NCBI GenBank assembly: GCA_029844215.1
Contig: CM056732.1
Span: 53,615,007 to 53,679,006 of the forward strand
DNA from: Przewalskia tangutica
Lineage: Eukaryota; Streptophyta; Magnoliopsida; Solanales; Solanaceae
Direction of reading: 5' to 3'
DNA length: 64,000 bases
The position numbers and the translations under genes are program-made. Position 1 is the first letter of the stretch. The number at the start of each line of letters is the position of its first letter. Shown one piece after another: positions 22,230 through 32,903 of this stretch. Below the pieces are notes generated by a model. That model did not search any database and had not been told where the DNA came from. It saw only the letters and a list, made by a program, of their open reading frames with translations.

Positions 22230-22348
22230 GAGAAATCAAGGGCTAGGATTAAAGCAAGTGTAAGGTGAAGATTGGGTCCAAGTGTGAGTGGATTCTTCCA
22301 ACCAAATGTCCACCACAACTTTGAGACATGTGGCCACCACATTAAAGA

Positions 22349-22370
22349 GACATGTGGCTAGCCACATGTC
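22349..22370. promoter_or_regulatory. Long perfect palindrome in U3, D 3' LTR
   Basis: A 22-bp perfect palindrome with core ACATGTGGCTAGCCACATGT lies about 120 bp upstream of the TATA box. A base-changed but still perfect version lies in the E LTR. Confidence 0.6.
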
Positions 22371-22738
22371 CCTAAAAACGCCCAAGACCAAAGGGGGGGG
22401 AGTGCCATATGTCGCCCTCCTACTCGTCCAAAATATTTCATCTCCCGAAAATATCTGTAATGCCAAAAATCCGAAAATAAAGTGGGCCCGACAAAACCGT
22501 AAATTTTCCCCGTGGGCCTCACGTGACCAATTCCGGAAATAATATTCCATAATTCTCAAATATTCCAAAAAGTCCGAATACCAAATCTGGGAATCCAATT
22601 CCCATTAACGAACCTTTTTCCTTCAAAAATCCGAAACTTTTCCGCTTAAAAATCACATCTTTCTTCCTTTCCAATTTTAATGTCGTATTCTCGTACGTAC
22701 GTCCTTGTATACATACTCTGGAACTACGGGGTGTAACA

Positions 22739-22751
22739 TTCTTCCCCCCTT
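22739..22751 (-). other. Polypurine tract of element D
   Basis: AAGGGGGGAAGAA on the minus strand abuts the 3' LTR. A hairpin with AACATTCG/CGAATATT arms sits beside it at 22755-22773. Confidence 0.85.
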
Positions 22752-23129
22752 AGAAACATTCGTCCCGAATATTCCTTCTAAGTCTCTAAACACACATGCG
22801 CTGGTATAGTCTTCACTACTATACTTACAAAACCAATTATGCCACACCTGGCCATAATACCACATACGCGCAAAAACTCACATCCAAGCCAACGAAGAAT
22901 CATCTCTAAAGCGTATAACAATACTATTAGCTCCACCCATGGTCCGAAGGATACTTTCTTCACACCTTTACTTTATAAAAAGGACACTTCCATCTTCTTA
23001 ACACATCTACGCTCTTTTCTTACTGTCGCACTGCCCTCGTGTACACTCGAACTCTTCATACTATAATGCACTACATTTCTGCTATTGCTTCAGTGTTCAA
23101 AAATCTCTGGGTTACCATCTCCAACTTGG
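22752..23129 (-). other. 3' non-coding domain of element D, distal part
   Basis: No gene recognised. It is shared with G, I and partly H. The open frame at 22839-23066 is antisense and not conserved. Confidence 0.6.
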
Positions 23130-23901
23130 TCATCATTAACTGGGAACACTCTGGATGGATCTCCGATACTCTTCCGAATCATAGCAACATGGAAGACCGG
23201 ACGTACCGCCTCCTAAGTCGGACGGCAGTGCTAACTTATAGGCAACCTGGCCTATACTACAAACGATCTGAAAAGGCCCAAAGTACCTCGCTAAGTTTCT
23301 CGCTTCAAATCTCGCCACACCCTTCCGGTGGTACCTTCAAGAAGACCCACCACAACTCAACTCCAGTGTCGACGCCGATTATCCGCATCGACTTCGCTGA
23401 CTCAGCCGCTAATAACCTCTTCTGGATAAGCTTCACCCTATCCTCATCCTGCTGAATCAAGCATGGACCCACTATCTGAACCTTGCCAACATCGAACCAA
23501 TCGATCGGCACCCTACACTTCCGCCCATACAAGGCTTCATAAGGCGACATCCGAATACTGAAATGGTAGCTATTATAATACTCACTCAACAAGAGGCAAA
23601 TAATCCTTACAGCTACCCCTGAAATCAAAACACCGGCCCGCAACCTATCCTCAAATGTCTGGATAAAACGCGCTGTTTGTCCGTCGGCCCGAGGGTGAAT
23701 GCAATACTGAGACTCACCTGAGTTCCTAACCCCGCCTGGTAAAACCTCCAGAAACAAAAGAAATAGCCGAAAACTGGCTCCATCGTCATTATAAAAGTAG
23801 GAATCCTGTGCAGCCTTACAACCTCCCTGATACATAACATCTCGCATAACCCTCCGCCGAGTAAGCAGTCCTAACTGAAAGACAAGATGGGCTGACCTCA
23901 T
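23130..23901 (-). pseudogene. Integrase C-terminal remnant, element D
   Basis: On the minus strand, the end of the integrase core and the GPY/F region can be read: HPRADGQT, then IQTFEDRLRA, YNSYHFSIRM, PYEALYGRKC, DWFDVGKV, then RYFGPFQIV and VAYKLALPS. The position after DGQT, normally the catalytic glutamate of the D,D-35-E triad, reads Ala (QTAR). The upstream catalytic half and HHCC zinc finger are absent, as is a chromodomain. In G the same codon is a stop. The remnant is thus a relic carried by a non-autonomous lineage. Frame changes occur near 23318 and 23640. Confidence 0.8.
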
Positions 23902-24420
23902 CGGCCCGACTACTGGTCGAACGCATCCACGAACTCGTACGATGGTTACCTAAACTTGGGCCTAACACCCTCGTGACCCTATCATCTAGCTGACCACCTC
24001 AACCGACCCACCACATTCGGCCGCGGTTGACTCGCGATATGGCCTCAACCCGACCCACTTCAGACTAAACTCTCGCTCCCGATCCGAACAATCTTACGAT
24101 TCACGCCATGAAAGCTACCACTTCCATCTCACACTACCCATGGAATTATCCCACAATATATATCACGCATACCAAGTACTTCGACAAAGACCAACCGTAA
24201 AATCATCTACTCAGACTACTTGCATCCAAGGTCCCAATCATATAAATTCTAAGGCTCCCCATTTTCTCGTCCCCAGACTTACCCTTATCAACTACCCATT
24301 TTTTCTAATCACAACTTACACAATGCTAACCTAACATAGCACTCAACATGTATCTAACATAATGACCTAAACAATTCTCTTAAGGTCAAGATATCTCTCA
24401 GAACTCATCGCCACTTTCCC
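23902..24420 (-). other. 3' non-coding domain of element D, proximal part
   Basis: No gene recognised. It matches H 48740-49280 and G 44672-45206, including the block ACTACCCATGGAATTATCCC near 24130. It ends at the CCCTT site (24418-24422) that X elements occupy in E and G. Confidence 0.65.
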
Positions 24421-24422
24421 TT

Positions 24423-25822
24423 TGTCGCTCTAATAAAATCCTCGCTCTGGGCGCATAACTATGCTAAGGTGATGAACCAACCATCGATCCCGGCGTCGAG
24501 TCGTAACATCCGCGCCACTGCCTGACATTTCTCGCAAATGGCCCGCTGGCCGCAGCATAACAAGCCGTCAAGTAGTACGACACTCCCCATAAGAACACCT
24601 ACCACAACGGCCATACCGAAGGGTGGCTCTCTCGCTAACACCCTTCCTCTCCGAACCATCAATCCGAATCGACTTGGTAGGCTAAGTCATCCCACCGTAT
24701 CCTCCTAATAGGACATTCTCTCTCACACGGCCTCGACGCACGTAAAACAAGCATTAGTAAAGATGACATTTCCCGATGACGCCTACCACAAAGTGAACAC
24801 CGAGGGAAAATCAACTGGCCGCTAGAACCCATGTAAATATGTGAACGAAACCACGGAGTTCACCAACTCCTAAATACCCCGAACGCCCCAAGTGCGGAGA
24901 CCACTGCAGATCAAGCGAGGCGCATAACGATCTGCCGGAAGGTCCGCCGAAAGTTACCAAAGGACCTCGCTGCTCGCCTCTTCTCGCTGTTTCGTTAATC
25001 CGTCGATCTCTACGTTCTCGCCATCGCGCATAAGCTCAGTCTGGCAACGCCCATGCCTCGATCAAGAGTTACTCTTGTACCTCCTTCACTAGATAATCGC
25101 CAAGTCTCGTGACATATCGGTGCACACTATCCTCCATGTCCGCCACTAAAGCGGGACATAACGAGTCAACGAGTCAAACTCGACATCAGATTCCCAACCG
25201 TCCGCCTGCTCGCCTCAACATCATAAATCCATCCGCCCGAGCTCTCTCATTCATGAGGCGCAAGGTGTGTAAGAAATTCCTCCGAGAACTCGTCCCAACC
25301 AGCCGAGGCGACGCTTCCCGATAGTTCCCATGAATCAAACCGCCGATCGGCAGCATTACGCACCGATGCGAACTCTAAGACCACCGATGTGTCTCCAAGC
25401 CTTGATCACTCGCGATCCACAGAATCGAATAAACTCCCGAGGATCTTCTCGCTTCTCGATCCATAGAACTAGGGTGGATCGCAACTCGAAGTCCCGAAGT
25501 CTCAAACTATCGGATCTAGGGTGAACTACGATGCTCGCCGAACCTCGACTCGCCTGTCTCATTCCTAGCCACAAGCCTAGCTAGTAATCGGGCCGTCTCC
25601 TTGTAACCATATCCTCGGCCTCGCCGGGACTAGAGGCTCAGTATCGTGGTCTCGTGGCTATCGCTCATCGCTCTAAACTCTCCTGGGCTAGCGGAGTCGC
25701 AGAACTCCCCGAATGAAGCACTGTCTCAGGTAATGACTGGGCATGTGCCCTCGTAACTCTCTGTATTCTACTCGCAGCCTCCTCTCGCCGCTGCCTCTTC
25801 GGGCTCGTTGCCTCAGAGGCAT
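24423..25822 (-). pseudogene. gag of element D, frameshifted
   Basis: The start codon is at 25822-25820 on the minus strand. The gag core is readable near 25356-25574 (HPRSDSLRLRDF, then EDPREFIRF and VIKAW). The zinc knuckle near 24510-24570 reads CCGQRAICEKC, a damaged CX2CX4HX4C in which Gly-His is missing. About 1.4 kb is the expected span for gag of this group. Multiple indels prevent a single frame. The function of intact family members is capsid assembly and RNA binding. Confidence 0.75.
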
Positions 25823-25927
25823 AACTAGCCATACGTCACGCCGTATGAGTCCAACTTATAACACGGATCTAAGGCACGATCTCGAGTGAGAAGAATGGAA
25901 ACCAATCCTAAATATTCTCGCACCTCC

Positions 25928-25960
25928 GATTATAAAGTGGTGCACAACACGCCGATAATC
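25928..25960 (-). other. Dimer-type leader hairpin, element D
   Basis: GATTAT/ATAATC outer arms with TTGTGCAC apical sequence, between PBS and gag on the minus strand. Confidence 0.6.
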
Positions 25961-26004
25961 AAGACTCTACTAGATACGGTGCAGACACTTTCCGAGGATT
26001 AATC

Positions 26005-26015
26005 GCTCGATACCA
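26005..26015 (-). other. PBS of element D
   Basis: TGGTATCGAGC on the minus strand, next to the 5' LTR at 26020. Confidence 0.85.
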
Positions 26016-26634
26016 CTTTTGTCACGACCGACCTCGTGCCAGTGGATCGTGCCTTACCACGCACCCTGGTGATACAACATCGAGAAAATCACGGAAATAA
26101 AACTTACACATGAAACAAGATATATAATAAGAAAAATAGGCTAACTAAACGGCCACCTTTCGCATATATATAAAAAGATTAAACTCCAATACTACATCCT
26201 TTACAAACCCCGCCCACAACAAGATTACTGCACCTCTAAGAATGTTATAACAACAACGACGACAGTGGCACCGCCATACCACGAATATAAGTCCTACAAC
26301 GACAGAGACTATACCAAAGATAAGCCTCCGAGAAACGAGCTTCCCAAAACGTGAATCGTGATCCTATGGCGAGGATCAACAATCGCGGTATACCTCACCG
26401 CGCATTTAACGCATTTCAGGAGGTCGATAACAGTACTAAGTATGTGAAAGCAGAAAAATCAAATAAAATCATAACATTTTAAAACCAATTACAAATACGC
26501 ATTTAACAACCAATTTAACCGCAAATAGTGCCACAAAGATAAACAAGAGCAAAATAGATATAACGTAATCGGTCTTTTCTAGGCCGCTAATGATCGGGCA
26601 AGGCGATCGCCCATAGTATCATTATGCGAGCCTA

Positions 26635-26860
26635 ATCTGGAACTCCGCATCGCATGTACCACCTAGGTCCGCGTGAGGTATTCTCGCGACGGGGTAGCTA
26701 ACCTCGACATCAACCTCGACTCCCGCACCGCGTAGTCACCGGACCGCGTGAGGTATTCTCGTGACGCCAGAACACACCCGGTGATCATTCGGAACTCCCG
26801 CCTCGCGTAGGTCCCGACCCGCATGAGGTATTCTCGTGACGGCGGCTAACCCGATAACAA
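26635..26860 (-). repeat. Degenerate direct repeats, D 5' LTR
   Basis: Three or four repeats of the CCGCGTGAGGTATTCTCG type, spaced about 60-75 bp. Confidence 0.65.
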
Positions 26861-27465
26861 GTCGTGGGTTAGTGATATAATACCAGCATAACTGCTTATC
26901 GCTAAACAACATAAGCACAACAAGAAAACCCCCTTACACAAACGTCACAAGACACTAACACACGTAGCGTCATAACATGTTTACTTATCAAACCAACAAG
27001 AAAGTATTACAAGGCTATCAGAAGCCAACATAGTCAAGTTACTCACACAAAAGTCACACGATACCCGTAGTATCAAAATAGAGTAACTATCTTTTAAGTA
27101 AACCAAAACAATTTCCATACCTTCTTTTTAAACCAATCTTAAGACAAAAGCATGCCTTCCTTTTTAAACCATTTTAAGACAAAACCATGCCTTCCTTTAA
27201 AACAAAGACACTTTTTCCTTTTTAAAGTCAAGTAGCAATATACTTTTTAAACCAAGTGTCTTACTCTTTTAAAAACAAGTAACCTATACTTTTAAATCAA
27301 GTTACTTCTCCTTTCCCAAAATCAAGTTGTTTATAAGTCAAGTCTCTTTACTTCCAAAAATCAGTCTCTTAATCTTTAAATCATATCTTTTAAGGAAACC
27401 AACCTCCAACTTTTAAAATGTCAAGTTATTATTTTAAATCCAATGCTAAACCATTCTTTTGTTTT

Positions 27466-27515
27466 CATAAAGTCGTTATAAATAACTTCCCATAAAGCTA
27501 TTATAACACTTTATG
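27466..27515 (-). other. Conserved leader hairpin, D 5' LTR
   Basis: Identical architecture to 21057-21106. Confidence 0.7.
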
Positions 27516-29067
27516 TTTTAAACCAACCAAGGACAACTATTCTCATTTTCGAAATCAAGATAACTTTATTCTTTAAAAGACCCCACACCCATTACTCATG
27601 AATGAGGTTTTACAACTTTTCAAGGACACAAAAGGAAAATCAAATTCCTTTAAACACACGTGCGTCTACCGTACTACATAGTTCACAAAAATCATGCTAG
27701 AAAGGATAGGAAGAGGTTCACATACCTCGCGACGATTATCGACAATTAGCAAAACGCTCCAAGTATCATAACCCTGCTAGCCTTTTCCACCCTTTAAGTA
27801 GAATACGCTACTCGTAGTACTTCAACCTATAATGTCCATAAAACGTTTATTAACTTTTAGATCCCTTCGTAGAATATTTCTAAGTACCAGGTTCCATATT
27901 CTACGGAAAATTCGGTAGCACCTCCCTCCCCGTAACCACATAAATAACCTCCACTAACAAGGCCCACTACCAAACCAACAACTCAGAGGGAATTACACGT
28001 CTAACCGGACGTGTACAATTCTGCCCTACAATAATACTATAAGTCTCATCAGAATACAGTCCAATGTAAATACAGTTCAATTCTTTTTAATCATCCTTCC
28101 ATAAATCATATACTCAATTATATATTACCACAACATGTAATCTCCAATTACAATAGGGGGATAAAGATCATTACCTCGATAAGCCCAAAATTATCCAAGA
28201 TTTATAAGTCGATCCTGAGCAACGTTTAGCTCCAATTCCTTACGCTCCAACCCGCTCCAAGAAACCCTTAGAAGTTTCTAAACAACTTCTCTTAACACTT
28301 CAACTCCAAAAAGTGAAGAACACTTAGGCTTTAAAAATGGCCACTTTCGGCCAAGGCAAGGTTTCAAGGCTAGGGATGTGAAATCTTTTCCAACTCTTGG
28401 TACACAATCTTCCTAACACCCTAAGGAAGAACACTTAAAAGTTTAAGAATTTTTGGACAACATTTTGGTCAAGATCTTAGCCAAAAACGAGAGCACTCAC
28501 TAAAGGGGAGGGAGTATTTTTCAAGCTTGGAAATCTCTAAGTGTGGATGAATAAGTCTTGCACTCAAGGGGGTAGTTATAGAGAAATCAAGGGCTAGGAT
28601 TAAAGCAAGTGTAAGGTGAAGATTGGGTCCAAGTGTGAGTGGATTCTTCCAACCAAATGTCCACCACAACTTTGAGACATGTGGCCACCACATTAAAGAG
28701 CCTAAAAACGTCCAAGACCAAGGGGGGGGTGCCATGTGTCGCCCTCCTACTCGTCCAAAATATTTCATCTCCCGAAAATATCCGTAATGCCAAAAATCCA
28801 AAAATAAAGTGGGCCCCACAAAACCGTAAATTTTCCCCGTGGGCCCCACGTGACCAATTCCGGAAATAATATTCCATAATTCTCAAATATTCCAAAAAGT
28901 CCGAATACCAAATCTACGAATCCAATTCCCATTAACGAACCTTTTTCCTTCAAAAAATCCGGAAACTTTTCCGTCGAAAAATCACATCTTTCTTCCTTTC
29001 CAATTTTAATGTCGTATTCTCGTATGTACTTCCTTGTATACATACTCTGGAACTACGGGGTGTAACA

Positions 29068-29099
29068 ACCTACATACCCTGGAACTATGGGGTGTAACA
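29068..29099 (-). repeat. LTR of element C, terminal segment
   Basis: After the duplicated ACCTA come the last 27 bp of the C LTR, ending GGTGTAACA. This explains the apparent double LTR terminus at 29040-29100. The next bases, CCCTT, are the target of C in element E. Confidence 0.9.
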
Positions 29100-30247
29100 C
29101 CCTTTGTCGCTCTAATCAAATCCTCGCTCACGGGCGCATAACTACGTGGTGATGAACAGTCATCGATCCCGGCGTCGAGTCGTAACATCCGCGCCACCTC
29201 TGTCGGACAATTTCTGCAAATGGCCTGCTGGCCGCAAGCATAACAAGCTATCAGTAGTACGACACTCCCATAAGAACACCTACCACAGCGGCCATACCGA
29301 AAGGGTGGCCTCTCCGCTAACACCCTTCCTCTCCGAACCATCAATCATGAATCGACTTGATACGCTAAGTCATCCCACTGTATCCCTCCTACTAGGACAT
29401 TCTTCATCACATGGCGACGGCTGGTAAAACAAGCATTAGTAAAAGACGACATTTCCGATGACGTCTACCACATAGTGAATACCGAGGAAAATCAACTGGC
29501 CGCTAGAACCTATGTAAATATGTGAACGAAAACCCCGAGCTCGACCAACTCCTGCATACCGAGCGCCCCAAGCTCGCGAGGACCACTCATCTTGGCGGAG
29601 GCGCATAACGATCTGCTGCGAGAAGGTCGCCTCGAAAGTTACCAAAGGACCTGCATTACGGCCTCTTCGCCGATCTTGGTTAATCCGCTGATCTACGTTC
29701 CTCGATCTTCGCGCATAAGCACTGTCGCGGGCAACGCCCATGCTCGAAGAGTTACTCTTGTACCTCCCTTCACTAGATAATAGTCAAGTCCTGTGACTTA
29801 TCAGTGCACTATCCTCCAGTATGCGCACTAAAGCGGGGATATAACGAGCCAATGAGTCAAACTCGATACTGTATTCCCGAACCGTCGCCCGTTCTGCCTC
29901 AACATCATAATCTAACTGCCCGAGCTCTCCTCATGCGAGGGCAAGAAGCGTGTAGGAAATGCCTCTAAGGTCTTGATCACTTTCATGATCCGCATTTGTC
30001 GAATAAACTCGTGAGATCTTCTCGCTCAATCCATGGAACTCGGGTGGACTGACTTAAGAAATCGAATTCTCAACTATCGGATCTAGGGTGAACTCATCGT
30101 ACTACGGAACCTCCGACTCTCGTCATCCTCATTCCTAGCCACAAGCCTAGCTAGTAATCGGGCCATCTCGCTTGTAACTCATATCCTCGCTCGCAGTCGT
30201 GGCGGAGACTCAGTATCGTGGTCTCTGCAAATCTGCTTCCCTAAACT
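29100..30247 (-). pseudogene. gag of element E, distal part
   Basis: The minus strand continues gag from 40068. A zinc knuckle near 29195-29240 reads CYACGQQAICRNC, so the two N-terminal and last Cys persist but Gly-His is displaced. The following ARMLRLDAGID is shared with D. The frame is broken repeatedly. The segment starts at the CCCTT insertion site of C. Confidence 0.7.
30243..30247. other. Target-site duplication of element F, left (AAACT)
   Basis: AAACT is repeated at 40068-40072. Element I shows the unoccupied CTCTAAACTCTCCTGGG (near 57210). Confidence 0.95.
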
Positions 30248-30645
30248 TGTTATACCAGTATTTCCGCAGTATGTGCGTGAGGCGTGCGTCTGAACGTTTA
30301 AGCCTTAATTAGGCATTAGGGACGAAATTGTGCAACTAACGAAAGAATTGTTTCCGACGAAAAGTTTTCCGAACCTTGCGAAGGAAAATTACAGTTCGAC
30401 ATTTATAATTTTTGCGGATTTTTCCAGAGATGAAATATTTTGGACCAACGAGAGGGCGACATGTGTCACCCTCAAGTTGGCGGATTGGGGGACGATTTCT
30501 TGGCACGATTTTGTCAAGAAAAAGACCTTAAACATTGGTCAAGGTTAGGTAGGATATTTTGTAATATTTGTGGAGTAGATGGATAAGGTTACACTTGCCC
30601 AAATCTACACCCTCCACTTGCCTTAATCTTGGCCCTTGGTAGTCC

Positions 30646-30653
30646 TATAAATA
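30646..30653 (+). promoter_or_regulatory. TATA box, F 5' LTR
   Basis: TATAAATA directly before a C run that is four bases long in the 3' LTR (box at 38035-38042). Confidence 0.65.
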
Positions 30654-31619
30654 CCCCCCCCCCCCCCCCTTAGTGCAAGAATTCTTCATCCACAAATCAT
30701 TTTCCAAGTCTCAAAACTCCCTCTCCTTTGTGAGCTTTTCGTCCAAGCTCTCTCCCCTTCCTTGTGTTCTAGCCGAAAAATACCCCCCCTCCCTTGGTAG
30801 AAAAATCTCTCCAAAGTATTGTTACTATTCCCAAATACCTTAGCCAATCCCTTGTAGTATTTCCTAAGTCACCTCTATACTAAAAGCCCAGAAATACTAC
30901 CTTATATCCATTAGTCACTAAACGAAACCCTAGGAGAAACTTCATAGTTGGTTGAAGTAGTAAGAAGAAGTTGTGTAGAAACTTCTAAGGGTTTCTTGGA
31001 GCGGATTGGAGCGTACAAATTAGGAGCTAAACCTTGCTCAGGATCGACTTATATCTTGGATAATTTTGGGCTTATCGAGGTAAATAACCTTATCCTTCTA
31101 TTGTAATTGGAGATTACATACTGTAGTAGTATAGAAATAAGTATAAGATACATAGAAGGATATTGAAGAATAGAATTGAACCGAAATCACATCGTAAGAA
31201 TATAAAGAAAAATTGAACTGTATTTACATGAATTTGTATTTACTGATAGACTTGAGTAGTTTGTGGGTAGGAAATCTTGCCCAATTTTCCGTAGAATAGA
31301 GAACCCTCGCTTAGAACTTTCTGAGTAGTCTAGGCGTTGATAGGCGTATTTGACTATTATAGGTTGATACTCTGCGCGCGACATATTCGACTTGGCAGGT
31401 GGATTTCGCCAAGGAGGTATGTGATTCTTCCTATCCTCTTGAGCATGATATTTTAAAATATATATATATAGTACGGTGAGCGTCGTGTGTTAATCGAACA
31501 TGGTTTTACTTGACGTCTTTTGACTTGAGTCTAAATAATAAAGAATCTTGAAGTATTTCAAAAGAATTATGAATCATTTTTGAAAGAAGAGTAATACTTG
31601 GTTTTTTTTTTACAAAAAG

Positions 31620-31667
31620 CTTAAGAGTTATACTAGCTTTATGGGAAGTTAGGTATAACGACTTAAG
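31620..31667 (+). other. Conserved leader hairpin, F 5' LTR
   Basis: CTTAAG/CTTAAG and GTTATAC/GTATAAC arms around TAGCTTTATGGGAAGTT. Confidence 0.7.
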
Positions 31668-31899
31668 AAAGATAAAAGGAACGGTTTACTTATGTGTTTA
31701 TGAAAGACTTATATTGATTTCTGGAAAGTATAGTAAGATGGTTTGATGAGTAGACATATTATGATGCTATGTGTGTTAGTGTCTTGTAAACGTTTGTATA
31801 AAGAGGTTATTCTTATTTTGCTTATGTTGTTTAACGATAAGCCGTTATGTTAGTATTATACCACTCACCTCTTGACATGATATACCGGGGGTTAAGCGC

Positions 31900-32095
31900 C
31901 CCGTCGAGGATGCCTCATGCGGGTCGAGGACCTATGCGAGCTACGAGTTCGTGTTAGTGTGCGGGAATACCTCATGCGGTCATGTGGCCATGCGGACTAC
32001 GAGTCGGGGCGATGCCGAGGAGTAGCTACCCTCGATGCGGGGAATACATCATACGGGCCTAGGTGGCCTATGCGGACTACAGGAGTCCAGGATTA
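31900..32095 (+). repeat. Degenerate direct repeats, F 5' LTR
   Basis: Three blocks of the GAATACCTCATGCGG type, followed by CTATGCGGACTACGAG, spaced about 55-75 bp. They are homologous to the family Y region. Confidence 0.7.
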
Positions 32096-32701
32096 GGCAT
32101 ACATAATGATACTATGGGCGACTGGCCTTGCTTCGATCATTCGCAGCCTAGAAAATACCTGTTACAGTTTACCTATTATTGCTCTTGTTTGTGATGTGGC
32201 ACTATGTACGGTTACATTGGTTGTTTCGTACCTATTTGTAGAATTGGTTTTAAAATGATATGATTTCATTTAAAGTACTTTACAGTTTCACATACTTGGT
32301 ACATGTTATCGACCTCCTTGAGGGCTGCGTTCACGCAGTGAGGAAAGCAGTGCTAGATCCGCATCATAGGATCTTTACTTTGGTGTCGGGAGCTCCATCT
32401 TCTCTGAGGCTCGACTTTTGGGTATGATCTCCCTGTTGTTGTAGATAGTTTTGTACATTCGGGGTATGGCGGGGCCTGTCCGCCATAGTTATTCTTCCTT
32501 AAGTCTGTAGTCTATTGTACAGTTGGGATGTAATCGCGGACTTGGTTTATATATGTATGCTAAAAGCGACTTTTCTCGAGATAAAGCGTGTCTCATTCTA
32601 CACTTGTTTCATGTCTTGTTTTTATATTCCGATTACTCGATGTATGCCTACTTGGGTGCGGGTAAGGCACGATCCACGAGCCGTACGGGTCGTGACAAAA
32701 G

Positions 32702-32713
32702 TGGTATCGAGGC
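32702..32713 (+). other. PBS of element F
   Basis: TGGTATCGAGGC follows the LTR end after four bases; a damaged initiator tRNA-Met PBS. Confidence 0.8.
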
Positions 32714-32761
32714 GATTAATCCTCTGAAAGTGTCTACAGACCGTATCTAGTAGTAAGTCTT

Positions 32762-32793
32762 GATTATCGGTGTGTTGTGCACCACCAATAATC
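32762..32793 (+). other. Dimer-type leader hairpin, element F
   Basis: GATTAT/ATAATC arms with TTGTGCAC apical sequence, 49 bp after the PBS and 110 bp before gag. One inner arm is shortened by a small deletion. Confidence 0.6.
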
Positions 32794-32903
32794 GTGAGGC
32801 TATAGGATATTTAGGATTGGTTTCCATTCTTCTCACTCGAGATCGTGCCTTAGAGTTGTGTTATAAGTTGGACCCTCTAACGTATTCCTTTTACGCATCG
32901 ATT

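Larger units (their letters stand above)
19673..22738 (-). repeat. 3' LTR of element D
   Basis: The 3066-bp LTR has a degenerate repeat region near 20280-20450, conserved hairpin (21057-21106), TATA (22222-22229) and a U3 palindrome (22349-22370). It ends GGTGTAACA and is followed by the PPT. Confidence 0.95.
19673..29067 (-). mobile_element. Element D, family Y, gag plus integrase remnant
   Basis: The 9395-bp element has 3' LTR 19673-22738, interior 22739-26019 and 5' LTR 26020-29067, flanked by ACCTA inside the C LTR. The interior has PBS, leader hairpin, a broken gag, an integrase C-terminal remnant and PPT. Protease, RT and RNase H are missing. The same deleted architecture occurs in G and I, so the deletion predates spread of family Y. 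It is non-autonomous by structure. Confidence 0.95.
26020..29067 (-). repeat. 5' LTR of element D
   Basis: The 3048-bp LTR is the partner of 19673-22738. It has lost about 57 bp near 27618 and the U3 palindrome near 28701, and its TATA box reads TATAACTA (28573-28580). Its hairpin (27466-27515) is intact. Confidence 0.95.
1..29099 (-). mobile_element. Element C, family X Ty3/gypsy, 5' half, split by A+B and D
   Basis: On the minus strand the order is 5' LTR, PBS, leader, gag. The LTR survives as three pieces (730-1081, 16959-19672, 29068-29099) that sum to about 3.09 kb after removing the insertions and target-site duplicates, which matches the 3.10-kb LTR of element H. Removal of A and D restores continuous sequence with 5-bp duplications (TCCAC, ACCTA). 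The right flank is CCCTT followed by family Y interior, so C was itself inserted in a Y element. Its 3' LTR is outside the window. Confidence 0.85.
30248..32697 (+). repeat. 5' LTR of element F
   Basis: Shorter than the other LTRs. It has TATAAATA (30646-30653), a C16 run (30654-30669), the conserved hairpin (31620-31667) and a repeat region at about 31900-32095. Confidence 0.95.

Noticed and set aside
29041..29099. Two LTR termini in a row, suggesting adjacent solo LTRs
   Set aside because: Explained fully by insertion of D at ACCTA 27 bp before the end of the C LTR.
30654..30669. C16 homopolymer as a functional element
   Set aside because: The 3' LTR has only four C at this place; a slippage or basecalling artefact is more likely. 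The C12 at 47151-47162 is treated likewise.
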